Source: Oscillospiraceae bacterium (GTDB taxonomy: Bacteria > Bacillota > Clostridia > Oscillospirales > Ruminococcaceae). Taken from it: a DNA stretch of 8,254 nucleotides. Under the pieces are notes generated by a model that was given only the letters and a program-made list of their open reading frames with translations, was not told the DNA's origin and ran no database searches. Positions 1-6,169 of the stretch are shown here, in pieces. Each line of letters opens with the position of its first letter. Position 1 is the first letter of the stretch. Location of the stretch: assembly GCA_018055565.1 (NCBI GenBank), contig JAGPHI010000025.1:1-8254 (forward strand). The letters are read 5' to 3'. The translations under genes and the position numbers were made by a program.

Positions 1-144
1 AAGCGACGCTTCGTACGATTCTTCGGTGTAATCCATAAAAATGGCTTTGATAATGGCGCGCTCGCCAATGCTTTCAGAGCCTGCACAGGCCGTTAATATA
101 AACGCCGTGCCAACAAACAGCAGCGCTTTAAACAATTTTTTCAT
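1..144 (-). CDS. gerAC: Spore germination lipoprotein GerAC (Ger(x)C family), N-terminal fragment
   Basis: Only the first 48 codons lie in the window; the gene continues beyond position 1. Translation from the ATG at 144 gives a basic start (MKKLFK), a hydrophobic stretch and the lipobox L-T-A-C with the cysteine at residue 20, so this is a lipoprotein signal peptide. After the Cys comes AGSESIGERAIIKAIFMDYT. GerC proteins typically have a similar 'lipobox, then R-x-x-v/i-x-a-i-g-i-D' start. The start codon lies inside the end of gerAB (17-bp overlap, 128-144), and GAGG at 150-153 provides a ribosome binding site 5 nt away. In characterised Bacillus receptors the C subunit is a diacylglycerol-anchored protein on the outer face of the spore inner membrane, needed for receptor function. 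The identification rests on the lipobox and on its position after gerAA and gerAB. The rest of the protein cannot be judged. Confidence 0.85.
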   Translation of the reverse strand, partial: MKKLFKALLFVGTAFILTACAGSESIGERAIIKAIFMDYTEESYEASL

Positions 145-1150
145 ATTCGCCTCGTGTAGCAGGTGCATATAGCATGCTTGCAATGGCTAAAAGCACCGTA
201 AAAATAGATAGCCCCGCCGTTACAATCGGCTGCGGCAATGCATAAATCAACAAAGAAAACGCGGCAGTTGCACATAGGCCGATCACCATGCGCGTGCGCT
301 TATCCGCCAATAACGCTTCGCTTACCATACACGCTGCACCAATAAAGGCCGTTAGCTTTAAAAATGCAGCCAAAACCCAGATGGCAATGTGCACAGCATC
401 CAGACGCTTAAATACCGATACCCCACCAAGACGCGCCAATGTTTGCGCAGGCTGGGTTACCTGCGTGGCAGAGGAGCCCATGACTAGCTCCCCAAAAACA
501 GTAAACAGCACAAAAGATAGGCTGACGGCCAAAATTACTTGTGTAAAGCCTTTTTGCTTTTCAGTAAAATTGCCTTTAAAAAGCACAAAAAACAATAATA
601 TTTCCGGCGCAAAATTTAAATTTTGCAAAAAATTGTTTTTGATGTTTTGTATGGGATTTGGCGCATACGACAGATTTTCAAGGCGCATATCTTTTGCGTT
701 AAATAGAAAAATCAGCGTAAACGAAAGCACCACCAGCCATAAGATTACATCGGCCGTTCTTCCAAGCGCGCCAAGCCCCGTTTTAATTGCAAACGAGGCC
801 GTTAAAAGAAACAGCACAACAAAAACCACACTGGAAAGGGTTTTGCCGGATATAAAACGATAAAATTGTTCTGTTCGCACCAATGTGTTGGCCGCCGACA
901 GCAAAAACAGCATGCAATACAGCGCGGCAAAGCCTTTGCCGAAAGCGGATTTTGTAAATATTGCACTGGTTTTGCTTTGCCAAAGCGGCGTAAAAACCAA
1001 AATGGTAAATAGCCCTATTAAAATAATGGCAGGCACCGCGCTTTGCGCGCCAAAGGCACTTGCGCCGTAAAGCGGGCGGATAACAATATCAACTGCCATT
1101 GCAAGAAAAACCATTACTTTTGCTTGCTGGCAGGAAAGCTGCGTGTGCAT
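128..1150 (-). CDS. gerAB: Spore germination protein GerAB (GerAB/YndE family membrane subunit)
   Basis: This is the integral membrane subunit of a GerA-type germinant receptor. The family belongs to the amino acid-polyamine-organocation transporter superfamily, and in characterised receptors this subunit contributes the germinant-binding pocket in the spore inner membrane. The translation, about 340 aa, is slightly short for the family. It is almost entirely hydrophobic, with roughly ten membrane segments. Family-like features are the ARLGGVSVF-KRLDA stretch near residues 239-251 followed by a helix with IWVLAAFLK, and the polar loop rich in Asn/Gln/Pro near residues 158-176. The start is uncertain. 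The ATG at 1150 has AAAGGA (1162-1167) 11 nt upstream, while an in-frame TTG at 1156 would add two residues at a 5-nt spacing. It follows gerAA by about 37 nt and overlaps gerAC by 17 bp, so the three genes are surely one operon. Germinant specificity cannot be read from sequence. Confidence 0.93.
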   Translation of the reverse strand: MHTQLSCQQAKVMVFLAMAVDIVIRPLYGASAFGAQSAVPAIILIGLFTILVFTPLWQSKTSAIFTKSAFGKGFAALYCMLFLLSAANTLVRTEQFYRFISGKTLSSVVFVVLFLLTASFAIKTGLGALGRTADVILWLVVLSFTLIFLFNAKDMRLENLSYAPNPIQNIKNNFLQNLNFAPEILLFFVLFKGNFTEKQKGFTQVILAVSLSFVLFTVFGELVMGSSATQVTQPAQTLARLGGVSVFKRLDAVHIAIWVLAAFLKLTAFIGAACMVSEALLADKRTRMVIGLCATAAFSLLIYALPQPIVTAGLSIFTVLLAIASMLYAPATRGEYEKIV

Positions 1151-1187
1151 ACACAATCCATTCCTTTTTGATTATTTTGCAAGATGC

Positions 1188-2654
1188 CTATTGCAAATCA
1201 TTTTTGTTTTGAACGCCGGGCAGCTTTTTCACGGAAAATTGATTTTTACTAAGCGTGCGCCAGCTTGCGCGCAAAATGCCGTCTTGCCAAAAGCCTTTGC
1301 CAGAAGGGGTAATCGGTGAAGTATAGGGAACGCCAAAGCTGTCCATGCCGCAAATATTAAACAGCATCACTGCAAACAGCAGTATAATGCCCAGCGGCCC
1401 CAAAATGCCGCCCGCAAGAATAAATAAAAGCCGCAGCACCGTTACAGGCTCATACAGCGCCGGCACCACAAAGGTGCAAATGGCCGTCATGGCAGCCACA
1501 ATCACAATGGGCGTACCGATAATCCCTGCGCTGACGGCGGCATCCCCCACAATCAGCGCCGCCACAAGGCTTACGGAATGCCCAATTGCTTTTGGCAGGC
1601 GCAGGCCTGCTTCTCTGATAATTTCCAAAAGCAGCGTAATAAATAAAGCCTCCATAAAAAGCGGCATTGGCGTGGCGCCTTCAGATGCGGCAATTTTGTA
1701 TAAAAGCTGCCCTGGGAAAAGCTCTGGCGTAAAATTGGCCACCGAAACAAACACACCCGGCAGCAGTATCGCCAAGAAAAATGCGCAATATTTTAGCACG
1801 CGAATAAACGATGCAAAATAGGCTTTGGCCGAATAATCATCCATGCTTTGAAAATTTTCGCTGAAAAAATAGGGCACAATCATGGCAAATGGCGTGCCAT
1901 TGGCGATAACCACAATTTTACCTTCGCAAATTTTGGCGGCTGCGGTGTCTGGGCGCTCTGTGTATCCAACAGCCGAAAAAAACGAAAAACCTCGTTGATG
2001 CAAAAACGGTGCAAGATATCCCGTGTCGAACACAAACGGCAGCTTGGCTTTTTGCAAGCGCTTGCGCACCTCTATTAGCAAATCCTGCTGCACAAGCGAG
2101 GCATCATAGCAAAGCGCGATATCGGTTTTTGTGCGTTCGCCTACGGTAAGCGTTTCCGTGCGCAGCTCGGTGTTGCGGATTAAGCGCCTTATCAGGCTGA
2201 TATTAACGCGAATTAATTCGCAAAAGCCCTCGCGAGAGCCCCTGATATTGCCTTCTCCGCTTGGCTCCTGCACAGAGCGAAACTGCATGCTTTGCGTAGA
2301 AATGACAAGCCCTGTATTTACACCGTCTAATAAAATCACGCTGGTGCCGGCTGTAAGCTGGGCGCGCAGCTCATCCTTTGTGTGCACGAGGCTGCGTTCC
2401 ATCGGTATCGCGGTGTTGTGGAAAATAAAATCAAATGCATCTTTGGACGTTTTGGGTGTGATTTCGGGTTTTGAAAGCGAATCAAGCATCATAATCCATA
2501 ATCGTTCAATGCTAGAGAGGTTTTCAAACATGCATATGCATCCCGCAAATCCAAAAAGCGAAATGTCTTTTGTGTAAAAATCCACCGAATCGCCAAACAT
2601 ATTTTTTAAAATGGCCTTATTGTACACAAGGCTTTCCGAAAGCGTTTCTTTCAA
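1188..2654 (-). CDS. gerAA: Spore germination protein GerAA (GerA family receptor A subunit)
   Basis: First gene of the germinant receptor operon, 488 aa, the usual family length. A soluble N-terminal region (about residues 1-285) contains the typical EPSGEGNIRGSREGF stretch (130-144), then NISLIRRLIRNTELR (151-165) and GERTKTDIALCY (172-183). A C-terminal membrane domain follows, with hydrophobic segments near 287-307, 331-346, 356-383, 384-402 and 408-436. Its LEIIREAGLRLPKAIGHSVS stretch (343-362) is the most recognisable family signature. The protein ends with PYTSPITPSG and a basic tail. Recent work in Bacillus treats A subunits as oligomeric ion channels that open on germinant binding. 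The start is a TTG at 2654: the in-frame codon two upstream of it is a stop, and AAGAGG lies at 2665-2670, 10 nt before it. The alternatives GTG at residue 9 or ATG at residue 19 would remove part of the conserved region. A candidate sporulation promoter lies at 2688-2717. Confidence 0.95.
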   Translation of the reverse strand: MKETLSESLVYNKAILKNMFGDSVDFYTKDISLFGFAGCICMFENLSSIERLWIMMLDSLSKPEITPKTSKDAFDFIFHNTAIPMERSLVHTKDELRAQLTAGTSVILLDGVNTGLVISTQSMQFRSVQEPSGEGNIRGSREGFCELIRVNISLIRRLIRNTELRTETLTVGERTKTDIALCYDASLVQQDLLIEVRKRLQKAKLPFVFDTGYLAPFLHQRGFSFFSAVGYTERPDTAAAKICEGKIVVIANGTPFAMIVPYFFSENFQSMDDYSAKAYFASFIRVLKYCAFFLAILLPGVFVSVANFTPELFPGQLLYKIAASEGATPMPLFMEALFITLLLEIIREAGLRLPKAIGHSVSLVAALIVGDAAVSAGIIGTPIVIVAAMTAICTFVVPALYEPVTVLRLLFILAGGILGPLGIILLFAVMLFNICGMDSFGVPYTSPITPSGKGFWQDGILRASWRTLSKNQFSVKKLPGVQNKNDLQ

Positions 2655-2662
2655 ATTGGCTC

Positions 2663-2670
2663 ATCCTCTT
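2663..2670 (-). promoter_or_regulatory. Ribosome binding site deciding the TTG start of gerAA
   Basis: Read on the minus strand, AAGAGG (2670-2665) precedes the TTG at 2654 by 10 nt. An ATG overlapping the end of this motif (2664-2662) is in another frame and does not lead into gerAA. The in-frame upstream stop leaves TTG as the earliest possible start. Confidence 0.6.
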
Positions 2671-2687
2671 CCCTTTTTCATCGCTGA

Positions 2688-2717
2688 TAGTATAGCAACA
2701 AGCGTTTGAATTTAAAC
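2688..2717 (-). promoter_or_regulatory. Candidate promoter of the gerA operon (sigma-G-like, or sigma-A-like)
   Basis: On the minus strand the element TATACTA (2694-2688) is preceded, after exactly 18 nt, by GTTTA (2717-2713). The forespore sigma-G consensus is about GHATR-18-CATNHTA; this pair matches 4 of 5 and 6 of 7 positions. GerA operons are sigma-G-dependent in Bacillus subtilis, so the assignment fits the gene's role. The same -10 also reads TATACT, one mismatch from the sigma-A hexamer, with a weak TTTAAA at 16 nt, so a housekeeping promoter cannot be excluded. The predicted start would lie near 2681, leaving a leader of about 27 nt with the ribosome binding site inside it. Confidence 0.45.
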
Positions 2718-2733
2718 AGTTGTGCCCACAATA
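2704..2733 (+). promoter_or_regulatory. Weak candidate sigma-G-like promoter of the DUF421 gene
   Basis: On the plus strand GTTTG (2704-2708) and CACAATA (2727-2733) are separated by 18 nt and match the approximate forespore consensus GHATR-18-CATNHTA at 4 of 5 and 6 of 7 positions. No good sigma-A promoter is visible in the 111-bp divergent region in this direction. Its -35 side overlaps the spacer of the gerA promoter candidate, so the two would be intertwined. The consensus is loose and AT-rich DNA gives chance matches, so this is only a candidate. Confidence 0.25.
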
Positions 2734-2765
2734 GCAATGTAAAACAAGAAAAGGATTGTGTGCAT

Positions 2766-3452
2766 ATGAATATTTTAATTTTCAGAACAGTGCTTGTTTA
2801 CGTGCTGATTATCGCCGCCATGCGTTTAATGGGCAAAAAGCAGCTGGGTGAATTGCAGCCATCGGAGCTTGTATCAACCATCTTAATTTCCAATCTTGCG
2901 TCTATTTCCATTGAATCCCCCGAGCTGCCATTGATTGGCAGTGTGGTACCCGTATTTTTGATTGTATCGATGGAAATTTTGCTTTCGGGGCTTTGCTTAC
3001 GCTTTAACCCCATTGCGCGGCTTGTGTCTGGCTCGCCAAAAATTGTGATACAAAAAGGCGTGGTAAACCAAAAAATGTTGCGCGAATTGCGTTTTACCCC
3101 AGACGATTTATTAGAAGCATTGCGCGCAAAAGACGTGTTTGATTTATCCGAAGTGGATTTTGCAGTGGTTGAAACAAACGGCAGTGTAAGCGTGTATAAA
3201 AAATTTGCTGCCGACACGCCGAAAAACGAGGATTTGAACGTGCGGCAAAGCGGAAAAGGCGGCCCTGTTTTGCCGCTTGTAATCAATGGCAATATCACAA
3301 ATGAAAATTGCAAGTATTACGATAAAACCGCCGAATGGGTAACGCAAAGATGCAAAGAGCGACACTGTATACCAAGCGATGTGCTACTGCTTTTGTGCGA
3401 CGCAAACGATGAAATCCATTTAATTAAAAAAGAAAAAGCCGCGAACAAATAG
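2766..3452 (+). CDS. DUF421 (YetF-like) membrane protein
   Basis: A 228-aa protein of the DUF421/YetF family. Two or three membrane helices fill residues 3-80. The signature RLMGKKQLGELQPSELV spans 20-36, the cytosolic region has VVNQKMLRELRFTPDDLLEA (99-118) and EVDFAVVETNGSVSVYKK (129-146), and a C-terminal part with PLVINGNI (170-177) is typical of YetF proteins. The biochemical role of the family is not established. Members occur in many spore formers, and the related 2Duf and YetF proteins of Bacillus have been linked to spore inner-membrane properties and wet-heat resistance. The start is the ATG at 2766, with AAAAGGA (2749-2755) 10 nt upstream. A TTG 60 nt earlier would add 20 residues with no hydrophobic or family character and is rejected. 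The gene is divergent from gerAA and 50 bp upstream of the DUF4363 gene, with which it is probably co-transcribed. Confidence 0.93.
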   Translation: MNILIFRTVLVYVLIIAAMRLMGKKQLGELQPSELVSTILISNLASISIESPELPLIGSVVPVFLIVSMEILLSGLCLRFNPIARLVSGSPKIVIQKGVVNQKMLRELRFTPDDLLEALRAKDVFDLSEVDFAVVETNGSVSVYKKFAADTPKNEDLNVRQSGKGGPVLPLVINGNITNENCKYYDKTAEWVTQRCKERHCIPSDVLLLLCDANDEIHLIKKEKAANK

Positions 3453-3502
3453 CCCAATGGGCATTTGCACACAGCTTTTAATGAAACAAAGGGGTTTTGT
3501 GT

Positions 3503-3871
3503 ATGACAAGAATCTACGCTTCTATTGTAATACTAGCGCTGGTGGCAGCGCTGACATTTACCGGAAATTATGCGGTGAAAACGCATATTCACACGTTTTC
3601 AAATGCGCTGTCCGATATTAGCGCAGCGGCACAGGAAAAAGACTTTACAAAAACAAAGGCGCAAGCCGTAACGCTGATTGAAAACTTCTCGGCGCATAAG
3701 CATGTGCTGGAAATTTTTATTAAGCGCGATTATATCGCCAATTTGGCAGTAAATCTCAACGGCCTGCCCGCTTATGCAAACGAAGACAACGCCAGCGATT
3801 TACAAACCGAAATTGACAAAGCAAGCGCACAGCTTACCATGATGGAGCATTTATTTTTCCGTATTCTTTGA
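3503..3871 (+). CDS. Small membrane-anchored DUF4363 family protein
   Basis: A 122-aa protein with one N-terminal hydrophobic segment (about residues 4-20), which could be a membrane anchor or a signal peptide, followed by a mostly helical, charged domain presumably outside the membrane. The stretch [20 protein letters not shown] (65-84) and the following leucine- and acidic-rich helix resemble DUF4363, whose members usually sit directly after DUF421 genes in clostridia and bacilli. The function is unknown; by proximity it could be an accessory partner of the DUF421 protein. The start is the ATG at 3503, with AAAGGGG (3488-3494) 8 nt upstream; an in-frame TTG two codons earlier lies too close to that site. 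No signal for a separate promoter is evident in the 50-bp gap after the DUF421 gene. The 3' end runs 21 bp into the end of nrdR on the other strand. Family assignment is by sequence pattern and gene context. Confidence 0.8.
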   Translation: MTRIYASIVILALVAALTFTGNYAVKTHIHTFSNALSDISAAAQEKDFTKTKAQAVTLIENFSAHKHVLEIFIKRDYIANLAVNLNGLPAYANEDNASDLQTEIDKASAQLTMMEHLFFRIL

Positions 3872-4324
3872 GCGTTTGCTTAAAAGCTCTTTCAATTCGT
3901 CCATAAAGGTATTGATGTCGCTAAACTGACGATACACCGAGGCAAAGCGCACATAGGCAACTTCGTCGATGCTTTTTAGTTCCTGCATGGCAAGCTCGCC
4001 AATGTAGATAGAGGAAATTTCGCGCTCGTAAGAGCTGAGCATCGTTTGCTCGATATTATCCACTGCATTTTCCAGCATTTTGTAAGTGACAGGCCGTTTT
4101 TCGCACGCGCGCAACAGCCCGTTTAACAGCTTTTGCCGATCAAACGCCTCGCGCGATTTATCTTTTTTAATCACCATCAAGGGAAAGGTTTCAATGACCT
4201 CGTACGTTGTGAAGCGTTTTGCACAAGTAAAGCATTCGCGCCGTCTACGGATACGTTCACCGTCGTCGGCGGGGCGCGAATCGATTACCTTAGATTCAGT
4301 TTCTCCGCAATAAGGACATTTCAT
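3851..4324 (-). CDS. nrdR: Transcriptional repressor NrdR
   Basis: NrdR represses ribonucleotide reductase operons in response to the dATP/ATP balance. The 157-aa translation has both family modules. The N-terminal zinc ribbon has cysteine pairs C3/C6 (MKCPYCG) and C31/C34 (CFTC) joined by the basic run RIRRRRE, which belongs to the DNA-binding part. The ATP-cone spans about 49-139 and contains [23 protein letters not shown] and [14 protein letters not shown]. All expected zinc ligands are present and the length is normal. I chose the ATG at 4324 because NrdR proteins start MKCPYC; the upstream in-frame TTG at 4336 would abut the GAAAGG ribosome binding site (4337-4342) with no spacing. The gene starts 16 nt after the TIM-barrel gene, whose stop codon overlaps the ribosome binding site, so the two are translationally adjacent in one operon. 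No ribonucleotide reductase gene or convincing NrdR box is in the window. The 3' end overlaps the convergent DUF4363 gene. Confidence 0.97.
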   Translation of the reverse strand: MKCPYCGETESKVIDSRPADDGERIRRRRECFTCAKRFTTYEVIETFPLMVIKKDKSREAFDRQKLLNGLLRACEKRPVTYKMLENAVDNIEQTMLSSYEREISSIYIGELAMQELKSIDEVAYVRFASVYRQFSDINTFMDELKELLSKRSKNTEK

Positions 4325-4340
4325 GATATCATCCAACCTT

Positions 4341-5117
4341 TCAATATGCTTGCTGTATCTCCTGTACCGATATTGCCAGTTCCTGCGGTGTAGAAAACCC
4401 GTCGCGATAAAGCTCTACTAAAATATCTCCGTCAAACTGTTGCGCTTTTAATGTTTGAAACAGCGTTTTAAAATCCACAGTGCCGCGAAAAGGCAATACA
4501 CAATCGTTCTGTGCTTGCGCATCGCTTAAATGCACATGACGGATTTTCCCGCACATTGCCGCTAGCATGTCTGCCTCGGGCACAGCTGCACGCCGCATCT
4601 GCTTTGTGTCTAGCAAAAAAGATACTTCGTCATGCAGCGCGCTGCGCAGCGCATAGATATGTTCAGGATGTCCGCATTTGCAGCGCACCACATTTTCGTA
4701 GCATAAATCTACACCATAGCTTGCCGCAACCTTGCGCAACTGGGCATATTTAAAACAATGCTCGCTAAACGGATACGGATTTTGCGCAAACATGCCGTGA
4801 AACGCCATTTTGTGCACGCCCAGCTTTTCGCACGCAGCAAAATATTTTCGATACAGACGAATGCCGTCCGTGAAACGTGTTGGATAATCCGTAGCAAATA
4901 AAAAGGATTCCAGCTCACAGGAAAAAGGGTGCAATGCAGTAATCACTGTGCCGTGCTTTTCTGCTTGTGCTTTAAGCGCAGCGATGTAACGCGGCGAAAG
5001 CTCGCTAAAGGTATTGACGAATACCTCTGTATAGTTTATGGAAAGCCCTTGCAGCGTTTGCAAGGCAGACATGGTATCCATTGGATACAAACACGCGGTT
5101 GAAACGCCAAAATGCAT
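4341..5117 (-). CDS. Sugar phosphate isomerase/epimerase-like TIM-barrel protein
   Basis: A 258-aa soluble protein of the xylose isomerase-like / AP endonuclease family 2 TIM-barrel superfamily, which includes sugar isomerases, epimerases, inosose dehydratases and endonuclease IV. Metal- and substrate-binding residues typical of the fold appear in order at strand ends: E31 (YTEVFVN), H63 (ALHPFS), H107 (FHG), E141 (YENV), D170 (LLDTKQ), the pair H194/H196 plus D199 (RHVHLSD), and E235 (ILVELY). PFRGTVDF (209-216) corresponds to the usual P-x-G-x-G-x-x-D/N-F loop in degenerate form. The retained histidines and acids suggest an active, metal-dependent enzyme, but the substrate cannot be predicted. 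The start ATG at 5117 has AGAAGG (5125-5130) 7 nt upstream. It is the first gene of a two-gene unit with nrdR, transcribed from the promoter at 5138-5166. A DNA-repair role as endonuclease IV is unlikely because the overall motifs follow the sugar-enzyme branch. Confidence 0.85.
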   Translation of the reverse strand: MHFGVSTACLYPMDTMSALQTLQGLSINYTEVFVNTFSELSPRYIAALKAQAEKHGTVITALHPFSCELESFLFATDYPTRFTDGIRLYRKYFAACEKLGVHKMAFHGMFAQNPYPFSEHCFKYAQLRKVAASYGVDLCYENVVRCKCGHPEHIYALRSALHDEVSFLLDTKQMRRAAVPEADMLAAMCGKIRHVHLSDAQAQNDCVLPFRGTVDFKTLFQTLKAQQFDGDILVELYRDGFSTPQELAISVQEIQQAY

Positions 5118-5137
5118 ACTGACACCTTCTTACTGCT

Positions 5138-5166
5138 ATTATGGCATATTTAAAGCGATTTTGCAA
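5138..5166 (-). promoter_or_regulatory. Sigma-A-type promoter of the TIM-barrel gene / nrdR operon
   Basis: On the minus strand TTGCAA (5166-5161) is followed after 17 nt by CATAAT (5143-5138), preceded by TG one base upstream, giving an extended -10 (TGCCATAAT). The -35 matches TTGACA at 4 of 6 and the -10 matches TATAAT at 5 of 6. The predicted start near 5131 leaves a leader of only about 14 nt, so the ribosome binding site AGAAGG would lie at the very 5' end of the transcript. The element sits 5 bp beyond the terminator of the upstream secF gene. Confidence 0.75.
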
Positions 5167-5170
5167 CTGA

Positions 5171-5213
5171 AAAAACCGCCAAAACGCCTTTATACGGCGC
5201 TTTGGCGGTTTTT
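5171..5213 (-). terminator. Rho-independent terminator of the secD-secF transcript
   Basis: The inverted repeat has 18-bp arms, 5171-5188 and 5196-5213, around a 7-nt loop. It has a GC-rich core (CCGCC and CGCC against GGCGG and GGCG) and A/T ends giving a U-tract of six on the minus strand. It begins 12 nt after the secF stop codon. The single non-Watson-Crick position (5184 against 5200) is a G-U wobble in minus-strand RNA but an A-C mismatch in plus-strand RNA, so the hairpin is complete only in the direction of secF. No plus-strand gene ends here. Confidence 0.92.
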
Positions 5214-5224
5214 ATAGATTTGGT

Positions 5225-6169
5225 TTATGCCTTTTTACGCACAGGATGCTTTTTGAGCTTATGGTTTTCCCATTCAACCCACAGCGGGCCGGCAATGCAA
5301 ATGGTGCTATACACACCGGAAATCATGCCGATAATGAGTGGGAACGCAAAGGTGAAGATGCTGTCAAGCCCAAATATCGCCGAAACAATACATACCACGC
5401 CCAGCGCCAGCACTGTAGAAATAGTGGTATTCACAGAGCGCGTAAGGCTTTGGTTGATGCTCACGTTCACCAGCTCTTCAAACGGCATTTTATCGCCTAA
5501 AAGCTGACGGTTTTCACGCACGCGGTCATAAATAACCACTGTATCATTGATCGAATAACCCAAAATTGTAAGCAATGCGGCAATGAAATTGCCGTTTAAG
5601 GGAATGCGCATGATTACAAAAACGCCAAAGATAATAATCAAATCATGCACAAGCGCCACCACAGCCATGCTGCCCGCGGGCCAGCCGCCGATTCGCTTAA
5701 AGCGAATGGCAATATACACCAAGATTAAAAGGCTTGCCGCCACAACGGCCACAACGCTTTTGGCAAAAAACTCTTTACCGATAATGGGGTTTACATTGCT
5801 AACGGAAAGCTGTGTAAATGCATTGTCGGGATATGCGGCGTCCAGTTTTTCTGTAAGCGCCTCCAGCTTTTCTGTAGACACTGTTTCGGTGCCGGGCAGC
5901 GACAAAATGATGGTTTTGTCGCCCGTGGCAACATTGTTACCAGTTTGCACGCTTGTGCCGCCGCCTAAAACGGATTGTGCATCCTTTGTCAGGGTTTTCA
6001 CATCCAGCTCGCCATGATAGCCATAGGTCAGCATTGCGCCGCCCTTAAACTGGATATCCATCTGCACGCCAAATACTAAGCACGACAATAAAATAATGCC
6101 AATTAACGCAAGAGAAAAAATGAAGTATTTTTTGCGATTACCGATAATATTAAACGTTTTATTTTGCAT
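5225..6169 (-). CDS. secF: Protein translocase subunit SecF
   Basis: The smaller half of the SecDF complex, an RND-family membrane protein that uses the ion gradient to help pull preproteins through SecYEG and release them outside. The 314-aa sequence fits: TM1 at about 14-34, the DIQFKGG motif (38-44) in the position of the usual D-F-x-G-G, an extracytoplasmic domain (about 45-130), VNPIIGKEF (126-134), then five membrane helices containing LGYSINDTVVIYDRVRENR (203-221) and SINQSLTRSVNTTIST (237-252), both SecF signatures. A basic tail (KLKKHPVRKK) ends the protein. The start ATG at 6169 lies inside the 3' end of secD (11-bp overlap), and a strong ribosome binding site, GGAGG at 6178-6182, lies 8 nt upstream within the secD coding sequence, so the two are translationally coupled. 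Transcription ends at the hairpin 5171-5213. Confidence 0.97.
   Translation of the reverse strand: MQNKTFNIIGNRKKYFIFSLALIGIILLSCLVFGVQMDIQFKGGAMLTYGYHGELDVKTLTKDAQSVLGGGTSVQTGNNVATGDKTIILSLPGTETVSTEKLEALTEKLDAAYPDNAFTQLSVSNVNPIIGKEFFAKSVVAVVAASLLILVYIAIRFKRIGGWPAGSMAVVALVHDLIIIFGVFVIMRIPLNGNFIAALLTILGYSINDTVVIYDRVRENRQLLGDKMPFEELVNVSINQSLTRSVNTTISTVLALGVVCIVSAIFGLDSIFTFAFPLIIGMISGVYSTICIAGPLWVEWENHKLKKHPVRKKA

Noticed and set aside
288..863. 191-codon open frame on the plus strand inside gerAB
   Set aside because: It lies antisense to a well-supported membrane protein gene, its translation has no recognisable domain, and it has no sensible ribosome binding site; it is a by-product of codon bias.
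1345..2577. Plus-strand open frames of 158, 76 and 148 codons antisense to gerAA
   Set aside because: The GerAA motifs on the minus strand explain the sequence, and the antisense translations are low-complexity Ser/Thr/Arg-rich without family features.
2798..3365. Minus-strand open frames antisense to the DUF421 gene
   Set aside because: DUF421 signatures on the plus strand are clear; the antisense proteins show no domain or start signal.
3452..3462. Short palindrome GCCCAATGGGC just after the DUF421 stop codon
   Set aside because: A 4-bp stem with a 3-nt loop and no following U-tract is too weak for a terminator, and the next gene in the same direction is only 50 bp away.
3870..3895. GAGC/GCTC hairpin followed by pyrimidines after the DUF4363 stop
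   Set aside because: The stem is only 4 bp with a 12-nt loop and the T-run is interrupted; it also lies inside nrdR. It may weakly slow polymerase but cannot be called a terminator.
5118..5170. Possible NrdR box (ACACWATATATWTGT-like) for autoregulation upstream of the TIM-barrel/nrdR unit
   Set aside because: No pair of such boxes is present; the A/T-rich parts are explained by the promoter.
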